This document shows positions 43,389-52,773 of a stretch of 64,000 nt of DNA, one piece after another. The notes under the pieces are model-generated. The model made no database searches, was not told the origin of the DNA, and saw only the letters and a list, made by a program, of their open reading frames with translations. The stretch comes from a bacterium (GTDB taxonomy: Bacteria; Zhuqueibacterota; Zhuqueibacteria; Oleimicrobiales; Geothermoviventaceae): assembly GCA_028275345.1 (NCBI GenBank), contig JAPWUV010000005.1, forward strand, positions 1-64,000. Direction: 5' to 3'. Positions within the stretch are counted from its first letter, which is position 1, and each line of letters starts with the position of its first letter. The position numbers and the translations under genes were made by a program.

Positions 43389-44162
43389 TCAGACCGCCTT
43401 CGTGGCCGTGTAGATTTGGCAAACGCCGAGGAAGACCGGCCTCGCCTCCGCCTCGCGGAAACCCACGCGAGTCAGCATCCCCACGACCTCCGCCGGGGAC
43501 CGAAATCCGCGAACGGAAGAGCTGAGGTACGACAGAGGGATCCTCTCCCGGATCACCGGACGAGCCAAATAGGGAAGCACGTGGTTCAAGTAGATCCAGA
43601 ATCCTTTGCGGAGCAAGGGATGCTCCGGCTGTGAAAGCTCGAGCAATCCCAAGCGCCCGCCGGGGCGAAGGACGCGGTACATCTCGCGGAACGTATTCTC
43701 CAGGCTCTCGACGTTTCGGAGAGCGAAGCCGCAGGTCACGGCATCGGCGTGGTCGGAGGGCAGTCCGGAGAACTCCACATTGCAAAGGCGCAGCTCGATT
43801 CGGCCGTCCTCTCCCAGCCGCGAGAGCCGGGAACGAGCGATCGCGAGCATCTGCGAGGAAAAATCCAGACCCACGAGCCGCCAGTTCGCTCCCAAACGGC
43901 GCGCCGCCAGATCGAGGAAGTCGCCCGTTCCGCAGCAAAAATCCACGAGGGTGCCCCGCGGCGGGAGGTCCATCGCCTGGAGCGCCTTCGCCCTCCAGAG
44001 CCGGTGCAGGCCCAGACTGGCCAGCGAGTTGAACCGGTCATATCGGGCTGAGAGGGAATCGAAAAGCTGCCGGACGAACAACTCCTTTCGGGTCCGGGCC
44101 AGCGTAGGATCCGGGGCCCCTGCGGGCGTCGAGATTGGATTGCGCTCCGGAAGCCGTTTCAT
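43389..44162 (-). CDS. ubiE: Demethylmenaquinone/2-polyprenyl-benzoquinol methyltransferase
   Basis: A 257-residue SAM methyltransferase of the UbiE/MenG family. It has FDSLSARYDRFNSLASLGLH, the SAM motif VDFCCGTGDFLDLA, the family signature VTCGFALRNVESLE and GGRLGLLELSQPEHPL, then LARPVIRERIPLSYL. It methylates the quinone ring in the last step of menaquinone or ubiquinone synthesis at the membrane. No ubiquinone genes are seen, so menaquinone is likelier but not proven. It starts inside the stop of the homocysteine-methyltransferase-like gene (ATGA). Confidence 0.92.
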   Translation of the reverse strand: MKRLPERNPISTPAGAPDPTLARTRKELFVRQLFDSLSARYDRFNSLASLGLHRLWRAKALQAMDLPPRGTLVDFCCGTGDFLDLAARRLGANWRLVGLDFSSQMLAIARSRLSRLGEDGRIELRLCNVEFSGLPSDHADAVTCGFALRNVESLENTFREMYRVLRPGGRLGLLELSQPEHPLLRKGFWIYLNHVLPYLARPVIRERIPLSYLSSSVRGFRSPAEVVGMLTRVGFREAEARPVFLGVCQIYTATKAV

Positions 44163-45049
44163 CTCCGCCCTTGGACCTCATCCAGCTTTTGGCGGAAGCG
44201 GCGCGTGTGTTCGGGGGTGGTCCCGCAGCAACCGCCGACGACTCTCGCCCCGGCTTCGATGAGCGCCGGGAGCTTTCCCGCCATCTGCTCGGCGGTCTCC
44301 CGATACACGGTTCGGCCATTCACCAGCTCCGGTAGTCCCGCGTTCGGCTCGGCGAGGATGGGCCTGCTGGCCACGAGCTTCATCTCGCGCACGACCTGGA
44401 TCATGTCATCGATCCCGGTCCCGCAGTTGGAGCCGACGATATCCGCTCCGGCTTCTTCCAGAGCCTGCACGCATTCGGCCACCGTGTTTCCCATGAGCGT
44501 GCGATACCCAGCCCGGCCCGGGTTGTAGGTCATGTTGGCGATGATGGGGAGATGGCATACGGACCGGGCGGCCTCCACGGCCAGCACGGCCTCCTGGATG
44601 TCCATCTGCGTCTCGATGATGATGAGATCGGCCCCTCCCTCCACCAGTCCGCTCACTTGCTCCGCGAAGGCCTCCTTCATCTCCTCCCGGCTCACCGTGC
44701 CAAGAGGCTCCAGGAAAGCGCCGGTGGGACCCACCGAGCCCGCGACATAGGCTTCATCCCTGGCCGCTTCCCGCGCGAGTTCCGCCGCCCTGCGGTTCAG
44801 CTCTCGCGTCCGGGAGGGGTCAAGCCAATTAGAAAGTTTGAAGCGGGTCCCGCCGAAGCTGTTGGTGGTCAGCACCTGCGCCCCCGCCTCCACGTAGTCG
44901 CGATGGAGCCTGACGACCTCCTCCGGCCTTTCGATCACCCACTTCTCCGCAGGGTCTCCGGCCGGCAGACCGCGAGCCTGAAGCATGGTGCCTATGGCCC
45001 CGTCGAAAAGCACAATTTCGCTGGCGACCAGCTCCAGAAAAGGCTTCAT
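44159..45049 (-). CDS. Homocysteine S-methyltransferase-domain protein (MetH/BHMT N-terminal type)
   Basis: A 296-residue stand-alone domain. Motifs are DGAIGTMLQARGLP and TNSFGGTRFKLS, GSVGPTGAFL and the three zinc cysteines in VGSNCGTG and GGCCGTTPEHTRRF. It would transfer a methyl group to homocysteine. The usual donor in stand-alone proteins is S-methylmethionine, betaine or a corrinoid protein. No MetF, MetH or corrinoid domain follows it here, so the donor is unknown. The ATG at 45049 has GGAGG four bases before it. Confidence 0.88.
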   Translation of the reverse strand: MKPFLELVASEIVLFDGAIGTMLQARGLPAGDPAEKWVIERPEEVVRLHRDYVEAGAQVLTTNSFGGTRFKLSNWLDPSRTRELNRRAAELAREAARDEAYVAGSVGPTGAFLEPLGTVSREEMKEAFAEQVSGLVEGGADLIIIETQMDIQEAVLAVEAARSVCHLPIIANMTYNPGRAGYRTLMGNTVAECVQALEEAGADIVGSNCGTGIDDMIQVVREMKLVASRPILAEPNAGLPELVNGRTVYRETAEQMAGKLPALIEAGARVVGGCCGTTPEHTRRFRQKLDEVQGRR

Positions 45050-45084
45050 CGGGCCTCCGCTCCTTATGGGACTCGTCCTCTTCG

Positions 45085-45939
45085 TCACTGGGAAGCCGCC
45101 GAAACAGGCACCACGCGATGGGGTAGCCCCAGTCTGCGATTCAATTCGCGTCCGAACTCGTCCGCCTCTTTCGCCGACGAGAAGCTCCCCACCCAGACGA
45201 GGTAGAATCTTGTATCGTCGATCCGTCTCTCGACGACTTCCGCCCGATAGCCGGCTTCGGCCAGTATCCGTTGTTGCCGGAGCGCGTTGGCCCGCTCCCG
45301 AAAAGCCCCTACCTGAACCGCGTATCTCGCCCCCGTTGCCGGCCGACTCTCGGGAGGAAACGCCTTTTCCACCGAAGGGGGGCGTTCCTGCGATTTCCCC
45401 TCCGGGCTCACTCGCAGGCTCCTCCCCTCAAAGGAGACCAAGTCGCTCCGGACCGTCGAGAGCAACCGGGAATCCGGATAGCGCTTCGAGAAATCTTTCA
45501 GGATCGCGTAGGATGAGTCGAACTCCCCCCGGGCGAAAAAGGACGAGGCCAGAAGGTACTCCGCTTCGTCCCGATGATCGGAGTCAGGGTACTTCGACAA
45601 GAGCTCCCGGCAACGTTGTTGGCAGGCGATGTACAGCCCCTTGGCGAAGTAGTACTGGCAGATCCTGCAGAGCGCGTCGTCGGCGTAGGGGCTCTGGGGA
45701 TGTTTGGCGAGGAGCTCCTCGTAGCGGGAGATGGCCTCTTCGGCAGGCTCGGCCAGCAGTCCCCGCAGGTACAGGACCACAGGCTGATTGGGGTATTTCG
45801 CCTCGGCTGTGGGCAGTAGCCGTCGCAATTCCTCGCGGCGGTTCTCGTCCATCGTCCGGAGGAGGCGATCCAAATCCTGCCCCCCGGAGGGTGCCGCGAG
45901 GAGGAGGGTGCCGAGGATCAATCCCGCCGCTGTTCGCAC
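45085..45939 (-). CDS. Exported TPR and SPOR-domain protein
   Basis: A 284-residue protein. A signal peptide (MRTAAGLILGTLLLAAPSGG) precedes TPR-like repeats (AEEAISRYEELLAKHPQSPY, CRELLSKYPDSDHRDEAEYL). After a linker the last 75 residues are a SPOR domain (RYAVQVGAFRERANALRQQR, FYLVWVGSFSSAKEADEF), which binds denuded peptidoglycan at division sites. It is a cell-envelope protein of unknown partner. The GTG start has GAGG nine bases upstream. It lies between lapB and the methyltransferase, with gaps of 61 and 35 bases. Confidence 0.87.
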   Translation of the reverse strand: MRTAAGLILGTLLLAAPSGGQDLDRLLRTMDENRREELRRLLPTAEAKYPNQPVVLYLRGLLAEPAEEAISRYEELLAKHPQSPYADDALCRICQYYFAKGLYIACQQRCRELLSKYPDSDHRDEAEYLLASSFFARGEFDSSYAILKDFSKRYPDSRLLSTVRSDLVSFEGRSLRVSPEGKSQERPPSVEKAFPPESRPATGARYAVQVGAFRERANALRQQRILAEAGYRAEVVERRIDDTRFYLVWVGSFSSAKEADEFGRELNRRLGLPHRVVPVSAASQ

Positions 45940-46000
45940 GCCCTAGTCCCTCGCCGAGATGCACATCTCGATCCCGATCACTACCGGACCGTGGGGAACG

Positions 46001-47152
46001 CTACAACCGCTCGAAAGCGGGTTGCCAGTTGCCGCACTTCGGGCAGCGCCAGAAGTAGTCCGGGGACTGGAAGCCGCACTGGGAGCAGGTGAATTGCCCG
46101 TCCCGCCGGTCTGCCATGTCGGCCACCTCGAGCGCCAGTCGCGCCATGGCCTCCACATCCCGGCGCCGTTGGTAGAGACGGATCAGCTGGGACCGGACCG
46201 CGAGCGACTCCGGTTCGTATTCCAACGCCTCCTCGCAGAGCTGGATGGCTCGTTCCAGCTCCCCTTTCTTCTCGAGGATGCGAGCCAGGGCCAACCGCGC
46301 CCGCACCGCTTCCGGATGGCTCTGGATCAGTTCTTGGAGGATGTTCTCCACCTCGCTGAACTGCCCCACGCTGAAGAGCACATTCTCGATGCGGGAGAAC
46401 GCCAAGTACGCCTGCTTGGGCGCCCGGGCGATGAAGGTCCGCAAGACCTTCAGGGAATCCCGCTCCCGCCCCTCACGGATGTACGAATCCGCCAGCTCGA
46501 GGTAGGCTGGGGCACAGGTAGGGTCCAGTTTGATGGCCTCGCGGAAGCGCACCCGGGCCGCGCGCTCCTTGCCCAGACGCACATTCTCCCTTCCTTCTTC
46601 CACCTTGTACAAGGCCAGGATGGAACTCTGATCGGCCCCTTGGAGAGAGCGCAACCTATCCCGCCATTCCGCGGCCTTTTCCCAATTCCCGAGATCCTCG
46701 TAGATGCGGATCAATTTCTGGATCGCCCACGGGTTCTCGCGTTGGAGCTCGAGGGCTTGCAAGAGCACCGCGATCGCCTTCTCCTTGTCGCCAGCGGCCA
46801 GATAATCCTCAGCCAAGCTCCGATAGATGGCGATCTGCTGATCCTTGGTAAGCCCGCTTCGGATGGTGAGCTCGCGATGGATCTTGATGGCGCGCGCCAC
46901 CTGCCCCTTCTCGCGGAGGATATCGCCAATCCTGAGGTAGGCATCGACGTTGGACGTATTCTGAGCCACGCATCGGCGGAATGCCTGGAGCGCCTTGTTG
47001 GGCTCTCCGGCGAGGAGGTAATTCAATCCCGCCGTGTAGAGGTCCTCGGCCGTGCTCGGGGGACGACGCCTCTTCGCATACCGAATCCCCACCGCCACAG
47101 CCGTGACGACCACGATCAGCAGAATCAGATAACTGTAATCCGATGCCTGCAT
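46001..47152 (-). CDS. lapB: LapB/YciM-like lipopolysaccharide assembly regulator
   Basis: A 383-residue protein. One N-terminal membrane helix (YLILLIVVVTAVAVGIRY) is followed by about nine TPR repeats (LYTAGLNYLLAGEPNKALQAF and on), and a C-terminal rubredoxin-like zinc site, FTCSQCGFQ / RCPKCGNWQP. This is the LapB layout. In E. coli LapB presents LpxC to FtsH and so limits LPS synthesis. It is encoded just after lapA, which is the usual pairing. The four cysteines are intact. Confidence 0.9.
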   Translation of the reverse strand: MQASDYSYLILLIVVVTAVAVGIRYAKRRRPPSTAEDLYTAGLNYLLAGEPNKALQAFRRCVAQNTSNVDAYLRIGDILREKGQVARAIKIHRELTIRSGLTKDQQIAIYRSLAEDYLAAGDKEKAIAVLLQALELQRENPWAIQKLIRIYEDLGNWEKAAEWRDRLRSLQGADQSSILALYKVEEGRENVRLGKERAARVRFREAIKLDPTCAPAYLELADSYIREGRERDSLKVLRTFIARAPKQAYLAFSRIENVLFSVGQFSEVENILQELIQSHPEAVRARLALARILEKKGELERAIQLCEEALEYEPESLAVRSQLIRLYQRRRDVEAMARLALEVADMADRRDGQFTCSQCGFQSPDYFWRCPKCGNWQPAFERL

Positions 47153-47188
47153 CCGAACCCTCTGGAGTTGAGACCCTAAGCCCGTCAG

Positions 47189-47509
47189 CTACGGGGTCAG
47201 CTCACCTTCCCCCGCACCCTCTTCCTCAATGGCGAGATTGCGCAGACGATCCAGCTCCTCGCGTAACTTCCTCGCCTCTCGCTGCGCCCGGCGAACCTCC
47301 GACTGCAGGGATAGGAAGCGAGAGATGCTCAAAATGAGCCACGTGAGCACCCCGAGCGCGAAAGCCGCATAGAGAAAAACCCAAAGGGGCAAATTCGGGG
47401 TTTCCCACGTGAGGAATCTGACCGACACCAATTGGTCCGTGTTCTGGAGGGCAAAGCCCACAATGAGCAGCACGACCAGCGAGCCAAACACCCAGCGCAG
47501 GATCCACAT
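47189..47509 (-). CDS. lapA: LapA-like (DUF1049) inner-membrane protein
   Basis: A 106-residue protein. Two membrane segments (WVFGSLVVLLIVGFALQNTD and LPLWVFLYAAFALGVLTWLI) match the LapA family, including the QN pair in ALQNTDQLVSV. An acidic C-terminal coiled coil follows. LapA partners LapB. GGGAG is seven bases before the ATG, and miaB ends one base upstream. Confidence 0.9.
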   Translation of the reverse strand: MWILRWVFGSLVVLLIVGFALQNTDQLVSVRFLTWETPNLPLWVFLYAAFALGVLTWLILSISRFLSLQSEVRRAQREARKLREELDRLRNLAIEEEGAGEGELTP

Positions 47510-47510
47510 C

Positions 47511-48884
47511 TCAACGCTCCCAAGGTTGTGCGTCGGGATTCTGCTCTGTCAGACAAGCCACCCTCGGTGGTCCTTGTTCGGCTTCCAATTCCCCAAAGAG
47601 GGTGTGAGCCGTAGCCTCCACGATCCGCAGCCGCACGAAACTCCCAGCCTCAATAGGCACGGACGGGCTGAACACCACGATCTTGTTCGTATCGGTCCGC
47701 CCCACAAACTGCCCCGGCCGCTTACGGTTGGGACCTTCCACCAGAACCTCGACCTTCCGGCCGACGTAGGCGCGGTTGCGCCTGAGGGAAATCTTCTTCT
47801 GCAAACGGTTCAACTCTTCCAGCCGAGCAATCTTTTCGAGCTCCGGAACGTCGTCCTCCAGCTGCGCCGCGGCTGTACCTTGGCGCACGGAGTAGCGAAA
47901 AACGAACGCACCATCGAACTGCACTTCCTCCACCAGCGAGCGCGTCTGTTCGAAGTCCTCCCGCGTCTCGCCTGGAAAGCCCACAATGATGTCCGTCGTC
48001 AGGGCTACTTCCGGAATTCGCGCCCGGATCCGCTCCACCAGCCGCAGGTACTGGCTTCGGGTGTACCGGCGATTCATCCGCTCCAGAATCCGGTCCGAGC
48101 CGGATTGGACCGGAAGGTGAATGTGCGGGCAGATGTTCGGGTGACTCGCGATCGCCTCGATCAGCTTCTCCGAAAGATCCTTCGGATGCGAGGTGGCGAA
48201 GCGCACCCGCCGAATCCCTTCCACGTCAGCCACCAGGAGGAGGAGATCGGCGAAGTCGTGACGGCCATCGTGGTAGCTGTTCACATTCTGGCCAAGCAGG
48301 TTCACCTCCACGAAGCCTTCGGCGGCAAGCCGCCGCACCTCTTCCAACACGCTTTCCGCCGGGCGACTGCGCTCTCGACCGCGCACGTAAGGCACAATGC
48401 AGTAAGAGCAGAAATTGTCGCACCCGCGCATGACAGCCACCCAGGCGCTCACTCCCTTGCGGTGCGAAGGCCAGATACCCTCGTACGTTTCCGCCTCCCC
48501 GGAGAGCTCCGCATTGCCGTCCCCTAACCCGAGCAACCGGGGCAGCTCCCGGTAGCGATCTGGGCCCACGGCGAGATCCACGAAAGGCTTCGCTTCCAGA
48601 AGCCGCGAACCGAGCCGCTCCGCCATGCAGCCGATCACGGCCAACCTCTGACCCGCGCGGGCCGCTTTCAGCGGTCGGAGCTGCTCGAGGTAGCCTAAGA
48701 CGCGCTGCTCCGCATGTTCGCGCACGCTGCAGGTGTTGATGAGCACCACGTCCGCAGCTTCCGGCGTGGAAACCTCCCGCAGCCCTTGCTCCTCCAAGAT
48801 CCCAGCCACGATCTCGGAGTCGTACTTGTTCATCTGACAGCCGTAGGTGCGGATGTAGAAGGTTGTCGGCCTCTGTCCCGTCAT
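47511..48884 (-). CDS. miaB: tRNA-2-methylthio-N6-dimethylallyladenosine synthase
   Basis: A 457-residue radical-SAM enzyme. The N-terminal MTTase domain has cysteines in YGCQMNKYDSE, INTCSVREHA and IGCMAERLG. The radical-SAM cluster is RGCDNFCSYCIVPYVRG (CxxxCxxC). GFPGETREDFEQT and a C-terminal TRAM domain (GRKVEVLVEG) follow. It adds the methylthio group to position 37 of tRNAs carrying i6A. It is followed by lapA and preceded six bases away by mtaB. No strong ribosome site precedes the ATG, indicating coupling. Confidence 0.95.
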   Translation of the reverse strand: MTGQRPTTFYIRTYGCQMNKYDSEIVAGILEEQGLREVSTPEAADVVLINTCSVREHAEQRVLGYLEQLRPLKAARAGQRLAVIGCMAERLGSRLLEAKPFVDLAVGPDRYRELPRLLGLGDGNAELSGEAETYEGIWPSHRKGVSAWVAVMRGCDNFCSYCIVPYVRGRERSRPAESVLEEVRRLAAEGFVEVNLLGQNVNSYHDGRHDFADLLLLVADVEGIRRVRFATSHPKDLSEKLIEAIASHPNICPHIHLPVQSGSDRILERMNRRYTRSQYLRLVERIRARIPEVALTTDIIVGFPGETREDFEQTRSLVEEVQFDGAFVFRYSVRQGTAAAQLEDDVPELEKIARLEELNRLQKKISLRRNRAYVGRKVEVLVEGPNRKRPGQFVGRTDTNKIVVFSPSVPIEAGSFVRLRIVEATAHTLFGELEAEQGPPRVACLTEQNPDAQPWER

Positions 48885-48890
48885 GAGCGT

Positions 48891-50231
48891 CTACGACTCG
48901 GAAGCTTCCGCACGCTTGCCCAACGCCCCAGGGGCTGATCCATCCTCGGGCTCGCCCCAGAGGAAGCCCCCTGCCGCCCGCGTGATCTTCACCCGAACAA
49001 AGCGGTTCACCAACCCGTCCTCTCCCTGGAAACAGACCTTGACGTACTTGTCCGTCAGTCCGACCAGCATGCCCCCTTCCCGCCTTGCCTCAACGAGCAC
49101 GATCTCCGTTTTCCCCACCTGACCCGCGAGGAAGGCCTCCTTCTTCGCGGCGGCCATCTGCCGCACAAGTTCGCTACGGGCCTCCTTCACCCGCCTTGGG
49201 ACGTCATCGGGGTAACGGGCTGCAGCCGTACCGGGGCGCGGCGAGAACGGGAACACATGAAGGTACGTAAATGGAAGCTCATGCACAAGTCCAGTTGTGG
49301 CCGAAAAGTCCTGCTCAGACTCCCCGGGGAATCCTACAATTACGTCGCTGCCCAAACCAAGCTCTCCCATCATGGAGACGAGCCTTTCGATCTTTTGCCG
49401 GTAAAATCCGGCCGTGTAAGGCCTGTGCATTTGACGGAGGATGCGGTCGCTCCCGCTTTGGAGCGGGATGTGAAAATGCCGGCATACCTGCCCAAGGCCC
49501 GACACCGTCTCCAGGAGCTCGTCCGTCACCTCCGTCGGCTCCACCGAACTCAGGCGGAACCGGACCTGCGGTAGCTGGTCCACCAGCCGTCGGAGGAGCC
49601 ACGCTAGCGATCGCCGTGGCCGAAGGTCGATCCCGTAGCTCCCGATGTCCACACCCGTGAGCACGATCTCCTTGTGCCCCCTCTCCGCAAGGGCACAGGC
49701 TTGCTCCAGCACGAGGCTCGGGTCGGCGCTGCGGCTCCGACCCCGAGCCAGAGGGACAGCGCAGTAGCTGCAGCGGAAACGGCAACCATCTTGGATCTTC
49801 AGGAAGCCGCGCGTCCGGGACCAGAAGAAGCCTGCCGAGGGGGAAACGAATTCGCGTTGCTCATCATCCACGGTGATGCACTCCACCTGGCCCAGGATCT
49901 CCGTCAAGCGGAACTTGCTATTGACGCCCAGGACCCAGCGGACGTTGGGCAGAGTTCGGTAGGCGTCCGGGTGGAGTTGGGTCGCGCAGCCGACGACGGC
50001 AATCGCCGCCCGCGGGTTTGTTCGCGCCAAGTGGCGGATCGCCTGCCGCACCTTACTCTCGCTCCGAGCGGTGACGGCGCAGGTATTGACCACGATCAGA
50101 TCGGCGCGCTCCTCTTTCTCGATCTCCCAGCCGCGGGCGCGAAATTCCGCCGCCAGCATGGCGCTCTCCGTCTGATTCAGCTTGCAGCCGAAGGTGCAAA
50201 ACGCCACTGTCTTGCCTTGGAACTGTCCCAT
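48891..50231 (-). CDS. mtaB: tRNA t6A37 methylthiotransferase
   Basis: A 446-residue radical-SAM methylthiotransferase of the MtaB type. N-terminal cysteines lie in FGCKLNQTESA, VNTCAVTARSE and GCATQLHPD. The radical-SAM motif is QDGCRFRCSYCAVPLARG. The KLNQ in place of QMN and the NTCAVT stretch mark it as MtaB instead of MiaB. It modifies t6A37 to ms2t6A37. The C-terminal TRAM domain is present. The ribosome site is weak. It is the first gene of the run that leads to lapA-lapB. Confidence 0.92.
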   Translation of the reverse strand: MGQFQGKTVAFCTFGCKLNQTESAMLAAEFRARGWEIEKEERADLIVVNTCAVTARSESKVRQAIRHLARTNPRAAIAVVGCATQLHPDAYRTLPNVRWVLGVNSKFRLTEILGQVECITVDDEQREFVSPSAGFFWSRTRGFLKIQDGCRFRCSYCAVPLARGRSRSADPSLVLEQACALAERGHKEIVLTGVDIGSYGIDLRPRRSLAWLLRRLVDQLPQVRFRLSSVEPTEVTDELLETVSGLGQVCRHFHIPLQSGSDRILRQMHRPYTAGFYRQKIERLVSMMGELGLGSDVIVGFPGESEQDFSATTGLVHELPFTYLHVFPFSPRPGTAAARYPDDVPRRVKEARSELVRQMAAAKKEAFLAGQVGKTEIVLVEARREGGMLVGLTDKYVKVCFQGEDGLVNRFVRVKITRAAGGFLWGEPEDGSAPGALGKRAEASES

Positions 50232-50649
50232 CCCAGCGATCGCTTCAAGCTCAGTTAGACGCGCAAATTCGGCATTTCCACTTCAACAGCTTCTACGCAA
50301 GGACAACGCCGGCCGTTCAACGAAAGGCGCGCCTCATCCTCGAGCCGCACTCCCACATCGACATTCCCCTGAGGCCATCTCCGATCTTCCGCGGGAAAAG
50401 GGCATCCCTTCCTCCGGCGGAATCCGGTCGAGCGTCAACCACACTTCGTCCCTGAGGGCACGAGCCATTCGGCGATTTTGCCCTGTGGCGAACCGGCGGG
50501 AGCCACGAGTTCCGCCGGTCCGCTATTCCGGCGAGTCCGGTCCAGAGAGTGGCCTGCCCCACGACACCCAGGATTTGAGAGCCCAAGGCGGGTGCCGGCC
50601 CGGAAATCGGACTCCTGCCGATCCGGACCGGCCGCGCTCCTTCATCCCC
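50232..50649. other. Intergenic stretch without a supported gene
   Basis: About 420 bases between the rpsA terminator and mtaB. I looked for sigma-70 boxes on the minus strand and for RNase P, SRP, tmRNA and tRNA features and saw none. The mtaB promoter should be here but does not match the consensus. Short frames look like noise. Confidence 0.5.
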
Positions 50650-50684
50650 AAAAACGAAGAGAGTTAGGCAAGCCTAACTCTCTT
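50650..50684 (-). terminator. Strong rho-independent terminator after rpsA
   Basis: A perfect 13-bp stem, AAGAGAGTTAGGC / GCCTAACTCTCTT (50657-50669 and 50672-50684), with a tight loop. On the minus strand it is followed by CGTTTTTGGGG, giving five T residues at 50650-50654. It begins about 100 bases after the rpsA stop. Confidence 0.9.
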
Positions 50685-50787
50685 CCCTCACCTTCGAACT
50701 CTACGTCTCCGCGCCGCGGCTCCCCCCGCCCGTTGCCTCAGAGCCAGCCCTTCGTCTTGGCAACCGAAAGCGGAGAATAGCAACTTC

Positions 50788-52773
50788 TCAGCCTTCCTCA
50801 GCCTTCGGCTCTTGCGCGGGCTCGGCCGGTGCTTCGGACGTTTGTGGCGCCTCCGGCTGAGAAGCTTCCGCGGACGCTTGCGCCTCTGCGGAGCCCTCCT
50901 CCGTACCCGCCGATTTCGCCGATGACTTCCGGCTCCGCTTCGCCTTCGGTGGCTCCGTCACCTCGGCTTCTGGCGCAGCAGGGGCCGGCTCCTCCCGGGC
51001 CTTGCTTTCCCCCTCCTGCTTCTCCACCGCCTTTTTCTCCGAGAGGACGATACGCTTGTTGTCCTTGCTGAATTCGATCACGTAGAGATCGAGCTCCTCG
51101 CCGAGCTGGTACGCGTCGGCTGGCTTCCGGATGCCCGGACGCGCCAGGTGAGACATGGGCACGAAGCCCTCCACATCCTCGGGCAGGTCGACGATCACGC
51201 CCTTCTCCAACATGCGGGCGATCTTGCCCTTGGTCACGGTGCCGGGCTTGTAAATCTCCTCGAAGCGGTCCCACGGATTCTCCATGGTCTGTTTGTAGCC
51301 CAGCGAGATGCGGCGGCGTTCCCGATCCACTTCGAGCACCCGGACCCTCACCACCTGGCCCTTTTCCAGCACCTCGCCCGGATGCCGGATTTTCTTCGTC
51401 CAGGACAAGTCGCTGATGTGGATAAGCCCGTCGATCCCCTCTTCAAGCTCGACGAAGGCGCCGAAGTTCGTGAGGTTGCGCACTCGGCCCTCCACCTCTG
51501 CGCCCACTGGGTACTTCTTCTCCAGCTCTTCCCAGGGGTCGGGCTCCAGCTGCTTCAGGCCGAGGGAGAGCTTGCGTTCGTCTTTCTTGACGCTCAAGAC
51601 CTTAGCCTTGACGATCTGCCCTTCCTTGAGGATCTGCGAGGGATGCTTGATGTGCTGGGTCCACGACATCTCGGAGATGTGGATTAATCCCTCCACCCCC
51701 TTCTCGAGCTCCACGAAGGCGCCGTAGTCGCACAAGCTGACCACACGGCCCTCGACGACGGAACCCACCGGGTACTTCACGTCCACGTCGTCCCATGGGT
51801 GCGGCTGGAGTTGCTTCAGCCCGAGGGAAATGCGATCCTTCGTCTCGTTGAAGTCCAGGACCATCACCTTGATCTTCTGGTCCAGTTGCACGACCTCGGA
51901 GGGATGGCTCACCCGGCCCCAGGAGAGATCGTTGATGTGGAGCAGGCCATCCACGCCGCCGAGGTCAACGAAGACCCCGAAGTCGGTGATGTTCTTGACC
52001 GTGCCTTCGAGGATCTGTCCCCGCTCGAGGTTGGCCAGGATCTTCTCCCGCTGCTCCTTGAGCTCGTCTTCGATGAGGACGCGATGGCTCACGACGACGT
52101 TCTTTCGGAAGTCGTTGAGCTTGACGATCTTGAACTTCATCCGCTTGCCGATGTAGGAGTCGAAGTCGCGCACGGGGCGGACATCGACCTGGGAGCCGGG
52201 GAGGAAGGCATCCACGCCGCCCAGATCCACGATCAATCCGCCTTTGATCCGGCGCGTGATCGTGCCCTCGATGATCTCGTCGCGCTCCCACATCTGCTTG
52301 ACCCTGTCCCAGGCACGCATGAAGTCTGCCCTTCGCTTGGACAAGATGAGATGCCCATCGAGGTCTTCGATGCCATCCAGGTAGACCTCGATGTCGTCCC
52401 CGATCTTGAGGGCCTTGGGATCCGGGAATTCGTCGAGCGGGATGACCCCCTCGGACTTGAACCCGATATCCACCGTGACCCCATTCTCGTCCACGGCCAG
52501 CACCTTGCCCCGGACGATCGTGCCCTCCTCAAAGTCCATGAGGGTGCTGTCGTAGAGACGCGCCATGAGCTGGGCCTCTTCCGGGGTGTAGTCGCTCTGC
52601 AGCTCTTCGTCCTCCAGGACGAAGATCCGTCCTCCTCGGCGGGTGGAGCGCATCCGCCCTCGTGCCGGTTGCCGGGACGGATTCGCCGACGACTCCTGCC
52701 ACTCCTGACCCTGTCCTTCCGACCTCCTCACCTCTTGCTGCGCCTGTCCTTGTTCGTTGCGCACTTCATCCAT
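50788..52773 (-). CDS. rpsA: 30S ribosomal protein S1
   Basis: A 661-residue protein with six S1 domains (about residues 83-148, 167-233, 251-320, 336-406, 423-492, 509-578). Repeats such as ITDFGVFVDLGGVDGLLHIN and GLIHISEMSW are clear. It binds mRNA leaders on the small subunit. Unusual parts are a 75-residue Gln/Arg-rich N-terminal extension and an 80-residue Ala/Pro/Glu-rich tail with KRSRKSS. GGAGGT lies eight bases before the ATG. The gene overlaps the end of ispH by eight bases and is last in its unit. Confidence 0.95.
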   Translation of the reverse strand: MDEVRNEQGQAQQEVRRSEGQGQEWQESSANPSRQPARGRMRSTRRGGRIFVLEDEELQSDYTPEEAQLMARLYDSTLMDFEEGTIVRGKVLAVDENGVTVDIGFKSEGVIPLDEFPDPKALKIGDDIEVYLDGIEDLDGHLILSKRRADFMRAWDRVKQMWERDEIIEGTITRRIKGGLIVDLGGVDAFLPGSQVDVRPVRDFDSYIGKRMKFKIVKLNDFRKNVVVSHRVLIEDELKEQREKILANLERGQILEGTVKNITDFGVFVDLGGVDGLLHINDLSWGRVSHPSEVVQLDQKIKVMVLDFNETKDRISLGLKQLQPHPWDDVDVKYPVGSVVEGRVVSLCDYGAFVELEKGVEGLIHISEMSWTQHIKHPSQILKEGQIVKAKVLSVKKDERKLSLGLKQLEPDPWEELEKKYPVGAEVEGRVRNLTNFGAFVELEEGIDGLIHISDLSWTKKIRHPGEVLEKGQVVRVRVLEVDRERRRISLGYKQTMENPWDRFEEIYKPGTVTKGKIARMLEKGVIVDLPEDVEGFVPMSHLARPGIRKPADAYQLGEELDLYVIEFSKDNKRIVLSEKKAVEKQEGESKAREEPAPAAPEAEVTEPPKAKRSRKSSAKSAGTEEGSAEAQASAEASQPEAPQTSEAPAEPAQEPKAEEG

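Noticed and set aside
50317-50586. Short minus-strand frame in the intergenic region before mtaB
   Set aside because: No ribosome site and an amino-acid mix typical of random GC-rich frames.
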